Assembly: GCA_001600555.1 (NCBI GenBank)
Contig: BCKH01000005.1
Location: forward strand, 3,579,623 to 3,643,622
Direction of reading: 5' to 3'
Length of the DNA stretch: 64,000 nucleotides
Source of the DNA: Albophoma yamanashiensis
Taxonomy: Eukaryota > Ascomycota > Sordariomycetes > Hypocreales > Ophiocordycipitaceae
A program made the position numbers and the translations under genes. The notes below the pieces were generated by a model, which saw only the letters and a program-made list of their open reading frames with translations, ran no database searches and was not told the DNA's origin. Below, piece after piece: positions 35,230 through 44,787 of this stretch. How positions within the stretch are numbered: position 1 is the stretch's first letter; every line of letters begins with the position of its first letter.

Positions 35230-36241
35230 CCTCAAGTCACCTGCGACGGTGGGCAGCTATACGACAGAAATAAGAATAACGAATGCACTTGCTCACCACA
35301 ATCTGGTTCCGACCTACTAACAACACGTAAGTAAACGGTAGGCTTGGTGGTTGGCTTTGCTGTTATGTGTACGAGATGACACGGGAATCCACACTAGCCT
35401 CCATAATCTTGTACGGTCGTGGTCAAGGTCAGTAGCATCAGAATATAAATGAGGCAACATGCGCAAACAGCGTGAAGGCTTTAACAGAAACGGCGAAAAG
35501 ACTGCGGCTAACTTGGCGTGGTTGTAACATATTGTTCAGAAGCAAGCCGCCTTCGTGGGCAGCTGCCGTCTAGAAAATCCCTCGCATGATCCTAAAAGCG
35601 TGCTCGTCTCCACCCGTAATGCCTCATTTGCGGCCACTACAGGAGAATGTGCCCGTGCGTTGGCTGGCGGGCGGCGGCATGGCAATGCGGGTTTCTTGAA
35701 TACGACGTGCCAGCGATGCTCGCATCGTGACAAGAGGTTTACAGAGCGTTATAGAACAATAGTGCTAAGCGGTGCCCAAGAAGAATTATGCGACGGCAAG
35801 CAGGAGAAGCAATACCTGTAGCAAAGAACGTATATTATTTTAGGGGTTTAATGTAAATCGTGGTGTTGCTATTGAACGTTGGTGGCTTGGAGCCGTGGCG
35901 GCTCGTGGTGGGGTCACAGTCCTGGCCGCCGGCCGAAAAGAGCCATCGCCGGCCGGGCCGGCTCCCCAGGGTCCTCCGGCGCCGGGCCCGAAAATTTTGA
36001 GGCTTCCCATTGGACAACGCGTCGGTCCGTGGCAAGTGATTCGGCCCCGAACCGAAGAACGCGGGCAGCGATTGGCCGCCAGTTGCACTCATTGGGCTGC
36101 TTCCAGAGAATATAAACGTTCAGTTCGGCAGCCTTGCCAGCAAAATACTGGCGGTCCAAGTAAAATTGCGAGGTTGCATCTATCCGAGATCATAGTCTCG
36201 TGTTCAACCTTTGCTGCAACGCGGTACAGCGAGCGACAAAG
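35230..36241. promoter_or_regulatory. Intergenic with MFS promoter
   Basis: About 1 kb without a supported gene. The GC-rich block 35900-36000 contains GGCCGG-type words. A perfect CGG-N7-CCG palindrome at 36040-36056 lies about 190 bases before the MFS start. Confidence 0.6.
36040..36056. promoter_or_regulatory. TTCGG-N7-CCGAA palindrome, candidate Zn2Cys6 site
   Basis: Five-base inverted arms TTCGG and CCGAA with a seven-base spacer, the classical form of a dimeric Zn2Cys6 binding site (CGG inverted repeat). It sits about 186 bases upstream of the MFS start codon. A sister site with the same core and spacing lies in the prenyltransferase/ligase promoter (60892-60910). The binding protein is inferred to be one of the two cluster regulators. 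Confidence 0.45.
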
Positions 36242-37810
36242 ATGCCTAGCCTGCCGAACCAGGTGGCGGCGCCGTTCCCCCACAAGGACGTCACCAAGAA
36301 CGCGACAGATGTCGGCAGCAATGAGCAGGATGTGCAAAATGAGAAAGACATCGAGGCGGCCAAGCCGTCCAGCGCGATTCCCGCCGACACGTCCGACGAC
36401 GGCGAAGCCAACAAGGATCCCAACCTCGTCACCTGGAGCGGTCCTGACGACCCGGAGAACCCTAAGAACTGGCCCATGAAGGCCAAGTGGATGAACACCT
36501 GGGCGGTGTCTCTCTTCGTCTTCATCTCTCCCGTATCGTCGGCAATGATCGCCCCCGCGCTGAAGGATCTCGGGGAGACCCTCGACATGCACAGCGACAT
36601 CGAGGTGTACCTATCCATAGCCGTCTTCGTCCTCGCCTACGCCGTGGGACCAATCTTCTTCGGCCCTGCGTCCGAAATATACGGTCGTGTGCGCCTACTT
36701 CAGTTCAGCAACGTGTGGTACTTGGCGTGGAACCTGGGGTGCGGCTTCGCGACAAACAAGGGGCAGTTCTTCGCGTTCCGCTTCCTCGCCGGCGTCGGCG
36801 GCAGCGCGCCGCTTGCAATCGGCGGCGGCGCCATCAGCGACATGTGGTCCGCCGAGGAGCGCGGCAAGGCCATGGGCGTGTACACGTTGGGCCCCATGCT
36901 GGGACCGGTCATCGGCCCTGTCGTCGGCGGCTTCATCGCGCAGCATACGACGTGGCGCTGGGCCTTCTGGTGCACCTCGATCGCCGCCGTCGCCGTCCAG
37001 GCTATCGGCCTCGTCTGGCTCCGCGAGTGCCACCCGGCCACGCTGTTGCGCCAGCGCCGCGACCGTCTGGCCAAGGAGACGGGCAACGAGAAGCTGCATA
37101 CTGGCGAAAAACTTGAGTCGCTTGGCTACAAGCTCGGTCACGCCTTTGAGCGCCCGCTCAAGCTCTTCTTCACGCAACCAATTGTCTTCTGCATGGCTAT
37201 TTACATCGCGTACCTGTTCGGCACTACCTTCCTTTTGGTGGCGACGTTCCCGGAGGTCTGGACTGTCGTCTACCAAGAGGAGCCTGGTATCGGCGGCCTT
37301 AACTACCTGTCCATCGCCGTCGGGTCTTTCGCTGGCCTTTTCTTCACCATCAAAGTCGTCGATCGTATTTATAAGGCTCTAAAGGCCCGCAATAACGATG
37401 TTGGAAAACCCGAGTTCCGTATGCCCTCGCTCGTTGTTGGCTCAATCGTCACCACCATTGGCCTCTTCTGGTACGGCTGGAGCATCGGCCGCACACACTG
37501 GATCATGCCTAACATTGGCGCCGCTCTCTTTACCGCTGGTACCATCTCCTGCCTTCAGGGCATGCAGAGCTATATCGTTGACAGCTACCAAACCTATGCC
37601 GCTAGCGCCATGGCTGCTTGCGCCATCCTCCGCAGCTTGGCTGGTTTCGGCTTCCCGCTATTTGCCCCGTATATGTATAAGGGCCTTGGCTACGGTTGGG
37701 GTACCAGCGTGCTGGCGTTTTTCAGCATCGCCTTTGGCTGGGTCGCGCCGTTTGCTTTCTGGCACTTTGGCCCCAAGCTGCGCGCCATGTCCCGGTACGC
37801 TGCGGGCTAG
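36242..37810 (+). CDS. MFS transporter, DHA1 drug:H+ antiporter type
   Basis: Predicted plasma-membrane proton antiporter, likely exporting the cluster product. Intronless; the first true ATG (36242) gives 522 aa, typical for 12-helix DHA1 proteins. A charged cytoplasmic N-terminus of about 80 residues contains the usual DPENPKNWP lead-in. Signature segments follow: FFGPASEIYGRVR after helix 2 (motif A), GVGGSAPLAIGGGAISDMW, and the motif C-like GPMLGPVIGPVVGGF after AEERGKAMGVYTL. Twelve hydrophobic stretches can be counted, with a central loop rich in Arg/Lys. It is the left-most cluster gene, and its promoter carries a CGG-N7-CCG palindrome. Vrt- and nsc-type clusters also include MFS genes. 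Substrate is inferred from context only. Confidence 0.85.
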   Translation: MPSLPNQVAAPFPHKDVTKNATDVGSNEQDVQNEKDIEAAKPSSAIPADTSDDGEANKDPNLVTWSGPDDPENPKNWPMKAKWMNTWAVSLFVFISPVSSAMIAPALKDLGETLDMHSDIEVYLSIAVFVLAYAVGPIFFGPASEIYGRVRLLQFSNVWYLAWNLGCGFATNKGQFFAFRFLAGVGGSAPLAIGGGAISDMWSAEERGKAMGVYTLGPMLGPVIGPVVGGFIAQHTTWRWAFWCTSIAAVAVQAIGLVWLRECHPATLLRQRRDRLAKETGNEKLHTGEKLESLGYKLGHAFERPLKLFFTQPIVFCMAIYIAYLFGTTFLLVATFPEVWTVVYQEEPGIGGLNYLSIAVGSFAGLFFTIKVVDRIYKALKARNNDVGKPEFRMPSLVVGSIVTTIGLFWYGWSIGRTHWIMPNIGAALFTAGTISCLQGMQSYIVDSYQTYAASAMAACAILRSLAGFGFPLFAPYMYKGLGYGWGTSVLAFFSIAFGWVAPFAFWHFGPKLRAMSRYAAG

Positions 37811-38756
37811 GAACTTTAGGGGAAGGGAGACGGACCACTGGAACGTGTCGGCCCAGAGTCACAGTTGAGATGAAAGAAGAGTAGAGGAGAGGAGCAGAGG
37901 GATACGTCGTTTTGCTAGGAAAGATATCCGCAGTTGGGTGGATGTTGGCTCTCACCCGAGATACCTCACAGGCGTGGCTGGTTGTGGGCGGACACGTAAG
38001 GGACTGGGGCTATCTACCCCAAATCATGTGTTTAATAGACAAATAGAAAACTTAGAGACAATTCCTCTCCTCTTGAAGGTTACTTCCTTTTGTCCGTGCA
38101 AGATGTGGCGAGCTGCTGTTGCGAGAGGTGCTCGGTCATGTTCAATGACATGACGGCATACGACCGCGCTAGACTCTTACTCGTACAGGAACATTTGCAT
38201 GCACGTAGTCAATTCGCACCTCTAGATTTCTTGTTCAGTTTAATTTCAGACAAAAGAAAGCATGAGCTGGCCTGTCATCGGTATTTGTTCAACCCGAGCG
38301 GCGTGGCGTTTCTCGGGGTTTAACTACCAGGGCTGGCTCGGCCTGTTGCCATGCGCGCTCTACTCCAAAACCAGTCAGATATGGCGCACGCTTGTATTCT
38401 TAACACCTGCGGAGTCAGCCGAATTTTGCGCGCTGGGACTCTAGTGGTGGTGGTGATGGTCGTGCTCGCCTCGGCTGCTAAAACCCGTCCCCAAAGCCCA
38501 CGATGATTGCGCGCCGAAGACCTGACGAGAACTCATGCGTGAGCCAATTAGATGCAGCTAGTTTGTATTGATTAAAGTTCCATGTAAGTGGCATAACCAT
38601 CAAGCATCCTGTCAACGAGACCTAATAAAGTCGGCCCGCCACGGATTTTGCGTCCAAGGCGTGGCTCCTCTCTTACACTCAACGTTCAAGCCTCTCTTAT
38701 ATCCGTTCCGCAGGACTCAGTCCCGCTAGAACATGTCCGGCAATTACTAGGAGAAC
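37811..38756. other. Intergenic, no supported gene
   Basis: About 950 bases between the MFS gene and the P450 relic. No coding signal; it would have contained the relic's promoter. Confidence 0.55.
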
Positions 38757-40488
38757 ATGGACTACTCATTTGCTGCCGGAGGAGTTGCGCGCTTGCTCCC
38801 GGAGTCTATCGCTATCCGCTTCCTCGTCGGCGTGTTGATGCTGTACTTCATCACCGATTCGGTTTACAACATCTTCCTTCACCCTCTAGCCAATTTTCCG
38901 GGGCCATTCTACTGTAAAATAAGCAAGCTGCCATGGGTGCGCCGTAGCCAGACTCAAAGGTCCGCGGTTGTGGTTGAAGACGACTGACCCGAGCACAGGA
39001 CTACTGGCAGCGGCGCGGCCGCCTCCCGCAGTTCCAGGCCAGAGTCCATGCAAAATACGGCGAAGTTGTTCGTATCGGGCCCGACGAACTGAGTTTCACC
39101 AAAAATGCGGCCTGGAACGATATCTTCGGCAACGTCCCTGGCGGGGCGCAGTGGCCGCGGCAACATAAGCGTATGCCTCAAGGCCAAAACGGTCCGCAGA
39201 GCATCATGAATACCGCGGATGGCAACCACCCTCGCTTTCGCTGCCTCCTCAACCACGCCTTTCCCGAGAAGAGTCTCCAGGAGCAACAAAGCTCATCACG
39301 AAGTACATTGATCTCTTTATCAACAAAATCGATAGCTTCGCCCGTACTGGAGAGCGATGGGCGTCACTAAGTGGTACGTGTGCCACGCTCTAACACGCGA
39401 GAATGGTGGTCAAAACAAGATTAATGGTGTGAAATAGGTTCTTCATGGTCGGCTTTGACATATTCAGTGACCTGGGCTGCAGCGAATCATTCAGCTGCGT
39501 CGAGAACGGCGAGGTCCATGAATGGGCATGTGAACCCGAGCCGTAGACCTTCTATTTCGTGAATTCGCATGCTGACAATGGCGTTTCGATATGCTGCAGA
39601 TGAAATCGTTTGCCGGGACCGCTTTCAACACGCAACTAAAGTTCCTCTTCCGTGAGCACCACATCATGTGGCTCGAGCCGTTCCTCATCCCCAAGAGGCT
39701 GCAAATGTTGCGCATGCAAAACTGAAAGTATTGCTCGCGCCAGGCACCGGTTCGCACACCACTTCCACCTTGCTCACCGGCCTGGCCTACTTCCTTGGAA
39801 CCAACCCCCATGCTGGGAAGACGCTTGTCGAGGAGACCCTCTCTTCCTTCAGCTCGGCTGATGAGATTAACCTCGTCTCTGTCCACAAGCTCAAGTACCT
39901 GGTGGCCTGCCTCAACGAGACAACGCGCCTGTACCCGGCAGTCGACACGATCCAGCGCACCCCGCCCAAGGGCGGCAGCCATGCCGCTGGCCTTTTCATA
40001 CCTGAAGGTGTAAGATTTCCTCGTGCCTAGCTACAGGAGCGATACTGACGGCGCTCGCTTCAGACGGGTTGCAACATGTGCTTCTTCGGCATCGCACAGA
40101 ACCCAGACTACTTCACGCGTCCCCTGGACTTTTGGCCAAAACGCTTCATGCCCAACCATCCCGCAGGGTTGGGTTTGCTAAAATTTTGAAAGTTCCCCTC
40201 TCGTGTACATGTAAACATTACTATAAAGAGCAATGGTATTTTCGCTCAAGCCTACTGGGAGAATAAGCAGCGTAGCATAGGCTCTTGGTGATCTCGTATT
40301 GCCGTGGACTGCGCACACATTATGTGATACTTTTCATCACAGGTTCAAGAGATAGCTAACTATCCTACTACTTTTACTCTCGTAATAGATCGCACGTGGT
40401 GGTTCGTATTTGCGCGAGTGATTTCGTTTGGACCCTGTTCGGAGCTAAGCCACGGAACTGCGTCTGTCAAAACCCGGAAGCCATGTAA
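38757..40488 (+). pseudogene. Cytochrome P450 relic
   Basis: Remains of a microsomal P450. It opens with MDYSFAAGG, a hydrophobic anchor and HPLANFPGPF, followed by an intron and YGEVVRIGPDELSF, all normal for the family. Near 39285-39300 the frame shifts by one base inside the conserved segment after FPEKSLQEQ. Further on, pieces are scattered over frames with stops (for example near 39543 and 39723), though APGTGSHTTS (I-helix, normally AGSDTT), ETTRLYP (K-helix ExxR; intact) and DFWPKRF can still be read. The haem loop at 40438-40488 is degenerate: both conserved glycines are replaced (Lys and Cys) around the cysteine, and a stop follows eight codons later. It is in the cluster and the same orientation as its neighbours, so it was probably a tailoring enzyme that has been lost. 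Confidence 0.8.
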
Positions 40489-40664
40489 ATGTCAACGATC
40501 GGTATTTAAATACAATGCAATATAAATACCGGCAATTCACTGGTGGGGATGGGAATTGCTATTAGTGCTTATTTACTGCAGGACATTGCTCTTCCCTATG
40601 GCTGGCTCAGCTCTACATACAACTCCACAAGCAATACGCCAACGTTGATACGATCACAACAATC

Positions 40665-41923
40665 ATGACTCCCGCGCTTGTAGCCTCGGACAGCCAAGAG
40701 AAACAACACAATGGCCTGTCCAACATCAATGGAAGGCCCAGTACTGCTACCGAGGGCAGTCGTTGGAGCGAGGCAGGCACCGAGGCCTTTGACTTTCGAA
40801 GTATGCAGGCGCCAAGCTTCGGCCATTCAAAAGCATTTGAGCAGTTGGAAGCTTACTACGATCAGGTGACACAGTGACTCGGCCAACATCAGCCATGCTC
40901 AGTGCAATTGCGTCCACGACACTGCTAGACGACGACTTTAGAGAGGACCCCACCACGCTGAGCCTCGAGCAAAGGGTTGCTGACATGGCTGGCAAGGAAG
41001 CCGGTCTCTTTGTCGTCAGCGGGACAATGGGTAACCAGATAAGCATACGGGCGCACTTGCAATGTCCTCCGCACTCGGTGATGTGCGACGCCAGAAGCCA
41101 CATCGTTTCCCACGAGGCCGGCGGCGTGGCAAGCCTGTGCGGAGCCATGGTCACTTGCCTCGAGCCCGCCAACGGACGTCACTTGACCCTGGAGGACATA
41201 CAGAAAAGGGTGAACAGAGGAACGCTGATAACAGATTGTCCTACGCGCCTGATATCGCTCGAAAACCCTCTCGGCGGTGTCATTCTGCCTCTAGCCGAGT
41301 GCAGGCGCATCAGCAGCTGGGCTCGAGACAACAGAATCGCCATGCACCTGGACGGAGCGCGACTATGGGAAGCCGTAGCAGCCGGTGCAGGATCTCTGAT
41401 GGAGTTTTGCGAGTGCTTTGACAGCGTCAGCCTGTGCTTTTCGAAGGGTCTCGGGGCGCCAATCGGGTCCATGGTCGTGTGCGCCGAGTCTTTCCGCGAG
41501 CGAGCCAGATGGATCCGCAAGAGCATCGGCGGCGGCCTCCGCCAGGCCGGCGTGGTGTGTGCTGCTGCAAGGGTGGGTTTGGAGGAGACCTTCTTTGGGG
41601 GCAAGCTGCAAGCGTCCCACGACCGAGCGAGGTTCGTTGCCTCGATATGGGAGAGCTATGGAGGCCGCCTGCTGTATCCGGTAGAGACCAACATGGTGTG
41701 GCTCGACCTCGCGGCCGTTGGGCTGAGCGAAGAAGACTTCATCCGACAGGGTAGAGACTTTGGGTTGAGGTTTATGGGTGGTCGACTGGTGGTGCACTAT
41801 CAGATATCGTTCGAGGCTGTGAGCAGGCTGGATATTCTGATGAAAGAGATTTTGAAGCCGACCTTGGCTGAGCAGGGCGAGAAGTCTGTAACATGCAGCA
41901 CGAAGGATACAGCTGCATGCTAA
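40665..41923 (+). CDS. Low-specificity threonine-aldolase-like PLP enzyme (VrtJ-type)
   Basis: PLP-dependent beta-eliminating lyase fold; relatives split L-threonine to glycine and acetaldehyde. Exons 40665-40800 and 40866-41923 give 397 aa, with the intron inside the signature FDFRSDTVTRPT. Visible active-site features: SHIVSHEAGG (His128 stacks on PLP), NPLGGVILP, HLDGAR (Asp208 binds the pyridine nitrogen) and SLCFSKGLGAPIGS, where Lys239 forms the Schiff base. Length and motifs are complete, with only the usual YG(D/E)DPT loop changed to FREDPT. A threonine aldolase inside a polyketide cluster is rare; in the viridicatumtoxin pathway the homologue VrtJ is proposed to help supply the malonamoyl starter. 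It would act with the acyl-CoA ligase at 61230. Confidence 0.88.
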
Positions 41924-42379
41924 ACACGTTGTTTCTCTTGCTGCTTTTTTTTATCTACTATTCGAATCTATATGCGAGTTATTGGAGTCGATGGTTCAAA
42001 TAGTCGAAAGTAGACATCTAGTAGCAAGTAGTTGCAAGCAGGGTTGGCGAAGGAGGAACCCGGAGCCATTTCTTCTTGTCATTGAAATTATTCTCATGCG
42101 ACAATGTCATTTCCATTTTCTTTTCTAAGAAATTTCCGTATATAAGGGGCGATTGGCCCTCCCACGTTGTCGATACGGACTTGCATGCAGCGAGCGTCTC
42201 TTCTTATATGCTTTTGCGTCATGTGACACGGCGACCTGGCTTGTAGACTAACAACAAATATTGCAGTGACTCCAGACATCAAGAGAAACATCACAGACCA
42301 AGTGGTCTTGGGCTGGGCTCATCTGTTTCACTCGGCCTTCGGAGTATTGTTACGTCTTCAACAAGATCCCCCTGTAGCA

Positions 42380-42811
42380 AGTACTACTCGGCCGCCTAGC
42401 TAGCGGATATGGCGCCGACACCATCTGAAGATGGAGTATGTTCATAATCGCCTGTGATTTTTCTGGAATCGCCGAGTTCGCAGTCTGGATCCCGGCCAAG
42501 CAGTCATCCATGGCCATCGGGTTCGCCGTTTTCTTTGGTATCGCGTCAGGAGCATTTATAGGTCTTTCTGGTGCCCTTCCCGTCTCGGAGTCGCCCCTCC
42601 CTGAGGTCGGTTACCGATTGGGTGTGGTTTTCCTTGCCATATCGATCCCCGCTCTCACCATGGCACCCATCGGCGGAGCCATCCTTCAAAGCTCGGCTGA
42701 CGGTTGGCTGGGTGTGAAGATTTTGGCGGCGTCATGTGCCTCGCAGGATCGGCCAATATTCTGATATCCAGACTCCTCTACACTGAGAAGAAACTTCTCA
42801 AGGTGTTTTGA
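42380..42811 (+). pseudogene. Monocarboxylate-transporter-like MFS relic
   Basis: The C-terminal part of an MCT/MCH-type permease survives. A frame beginning near VLLGRLASGYGAD reaches a nonsense codon (TGA, 42426-42428) where relatives continue. The next segment (MFIIACDFSG, FFGIASGAFIGL, GYRLGVVFLAIS, PIGGAIL) is well kept, then a one-base shift near 42720 moves the frame, which goes on as FGGVMCLAGSAN to a stop at 42809-42811. No N-terminal half is recognisable upstream. It follows the threonine-aldolase gene on the same strand. Probably a second, discarded transporter of the cluster or an old insertion. Confidence 0.72.
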
Positions 42812-44787
42812 GCATGGATGTGGTGCTAACTACAACTTTATAACATAAAAAGTGCATTGGCAGCTTTCATACACGCTGGTGCGATACGGTTCGATCTAGA
42901 CCTATAGGTACAGGTACTCAATAGTACCATCTTGGAGTCCCGAATACCATTGGACTTTGTCACGGATAGTCAGTACTCCATGAGAATCTTTCTTCATAGT
43001 ATTTCATTCGGTGATAGTCACTGTATCGGCATCTTATTTGCCGGCAGGAGGACAGCGCGCACTTTTTGGCTCGCGGTATGTCACAGTTACGACCGCCGTA
43101 CCATACGACAAATGCCTACGGACAGACAATTTGGCGAGAGAGATGCATACTATGTGACGACTACTATTCTATGGATCTAAGCCTGGAAGATGAGGTCTGA
43201 ATATACAGCATCTAACGACAATAGCCCTTAGGCGCTAACTAATGCAGCGTAGTGTATCAATAACCAAGATAAAGAAATGGATATAAAATATTAACTTCCT
43301 GTGAATTAATATATATAGCATGGCAAGGGTCGTTGTCTGATTACCCCAAAATATTAAATGCCATTACGACGAATAAAAAGTAAGGGTGCGAGAAAGAACT
43401 CGCATTGCCGCTATATGCGGCCCACCCCGGAAAACAATCAAGCAACCCTCAGGACATAGTCTGCGTCGTCAGCAAACCATCAGGGAAAGCGCCAGGTGGC
43501 CCTGTCAAGATGTGCTAATGCAGCTGCGGATATCGTGCCGCCTGCGGGGGAATTCGTAAGATCCATGCATTGAGCCCAGGAGGCCAAAAGAAGACTCGGG
43601 AACCAACAAGGGGCCCCTGTACCCTGCCTCGGCGGAACTCATATTGTCCAATGTCGTGCTACTGGTGGTTGGTTGCGTTACGGAGCTCCGGAGGTACTAT
43701 TCTGAACTGGACACGGCGGGAATTTTACTTGTTCTCACTGCTCTCGCGGCAGCCGAGTTCCCATCCTTGGGAGGTACGGCGGACATGTCGAATTGACTGG
43801 GCGACGGTCGGGACCCCAAATCCCAGCATTAGACGCCTTGTTGTGACGATGACAAAGGAGCAAAGCTCGTAGTGCCCCTGGACTGGTTGGATCCTTACAG
43901 AAACCACCAGCACGTCGCGTTGGCGATCATTGCGCGTCATGCGGTCGTTGACGAGACTGATGGGTCGTTTGGTGGTTCATACCCATCGTCGTCAACCCAG
44001 GTTAGCCAGGCTCGTCCAGCATGATTTTGCCCATTGCTGGCGCTCTCATTCACAAGACAGCAGACGGAAAAGAGTCATGCGAAAAATTGTCTTTTCGATC
44101 TGCGAGGGGTCAGACTCACCGGGCCAAACTCGAACCGCTGCCGCAGTGCATTCAATCGACGGGGCGCGCTATTGGTGCACCGGGTGTCAAAGGATTCTAG
44201 CAACGTCGCGCGATAGGTTAATTCGGGAACTAAGCCTGACAGGGAAGCCTAGCTGGCGAGATCCGAGGCTTCACATCAATAAGCAACGTTGCCAGGGGCG
44301 TAGCGCAGATTGGGCACTAAGTCGATGAGCTGCGCGGCGGAAGGGAATGCCGATGGTTACGAGAAGCGGAAGGAGCGCCCTCTCTCCTCAGCTTTGTCCT
44401 CAGCTCTGGAAGCTCGCCCCACCACACTCGGTTCCGATGTGAGCAAACAGCCGTAAAGGCAATGCCCGTCTTACGCGTCATTGAACCAACAACATAATGC
44501 TGCAACAACGGTGAACGGACATAAAGCACTGAAGAGATTAGGCGGGGAACCCTGGATGCCGTGCAGGCGGCAAGACCAGGCAACGCTCACTATGTGCTGA
44601 CGTAGTATATAATAGCGAGCGAGCTGGGGGCGGGTCAGTGTCTGGAGCATCAGATAAGGCCGTGGAGGCCAGCGAGCGGACAAGCTGGTGCTTACCTTGC
44701 CTGCCTTTGCCTGCCTTTGCCTGCTTTGCCTTCTCCTGCCTGCTCTGCCCTGTCTCGTGCCGCCTGCTTGCCAGTCTTACGGTCGCC
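42812..44787. other. Intergenic, no supported gene
   Basis: About 2 kb. AT-rich to about 43400, then mixed. No coding signal and no transposon domain. Before the regulator start there is a CTGCCTTTGC-type direct repeat (about 44698-44725), and TCGG-TT-CCGA at about 44428-44437 is a CGG inverted repeat with the wrong spacing for the N7 site. Confidence 0.5.

Noticed and set aside
37811..38756. Possible extra cluster gene between MFS and P450 relic
   Set aside because: Only frames under 80 codons without motifs.
44428..44437. TCGG-TT-CCGA as a further cluster regulator site
   Set aside because: The spacer is two bases rather than seven, so it is not the same type of site; kept only as a remark.
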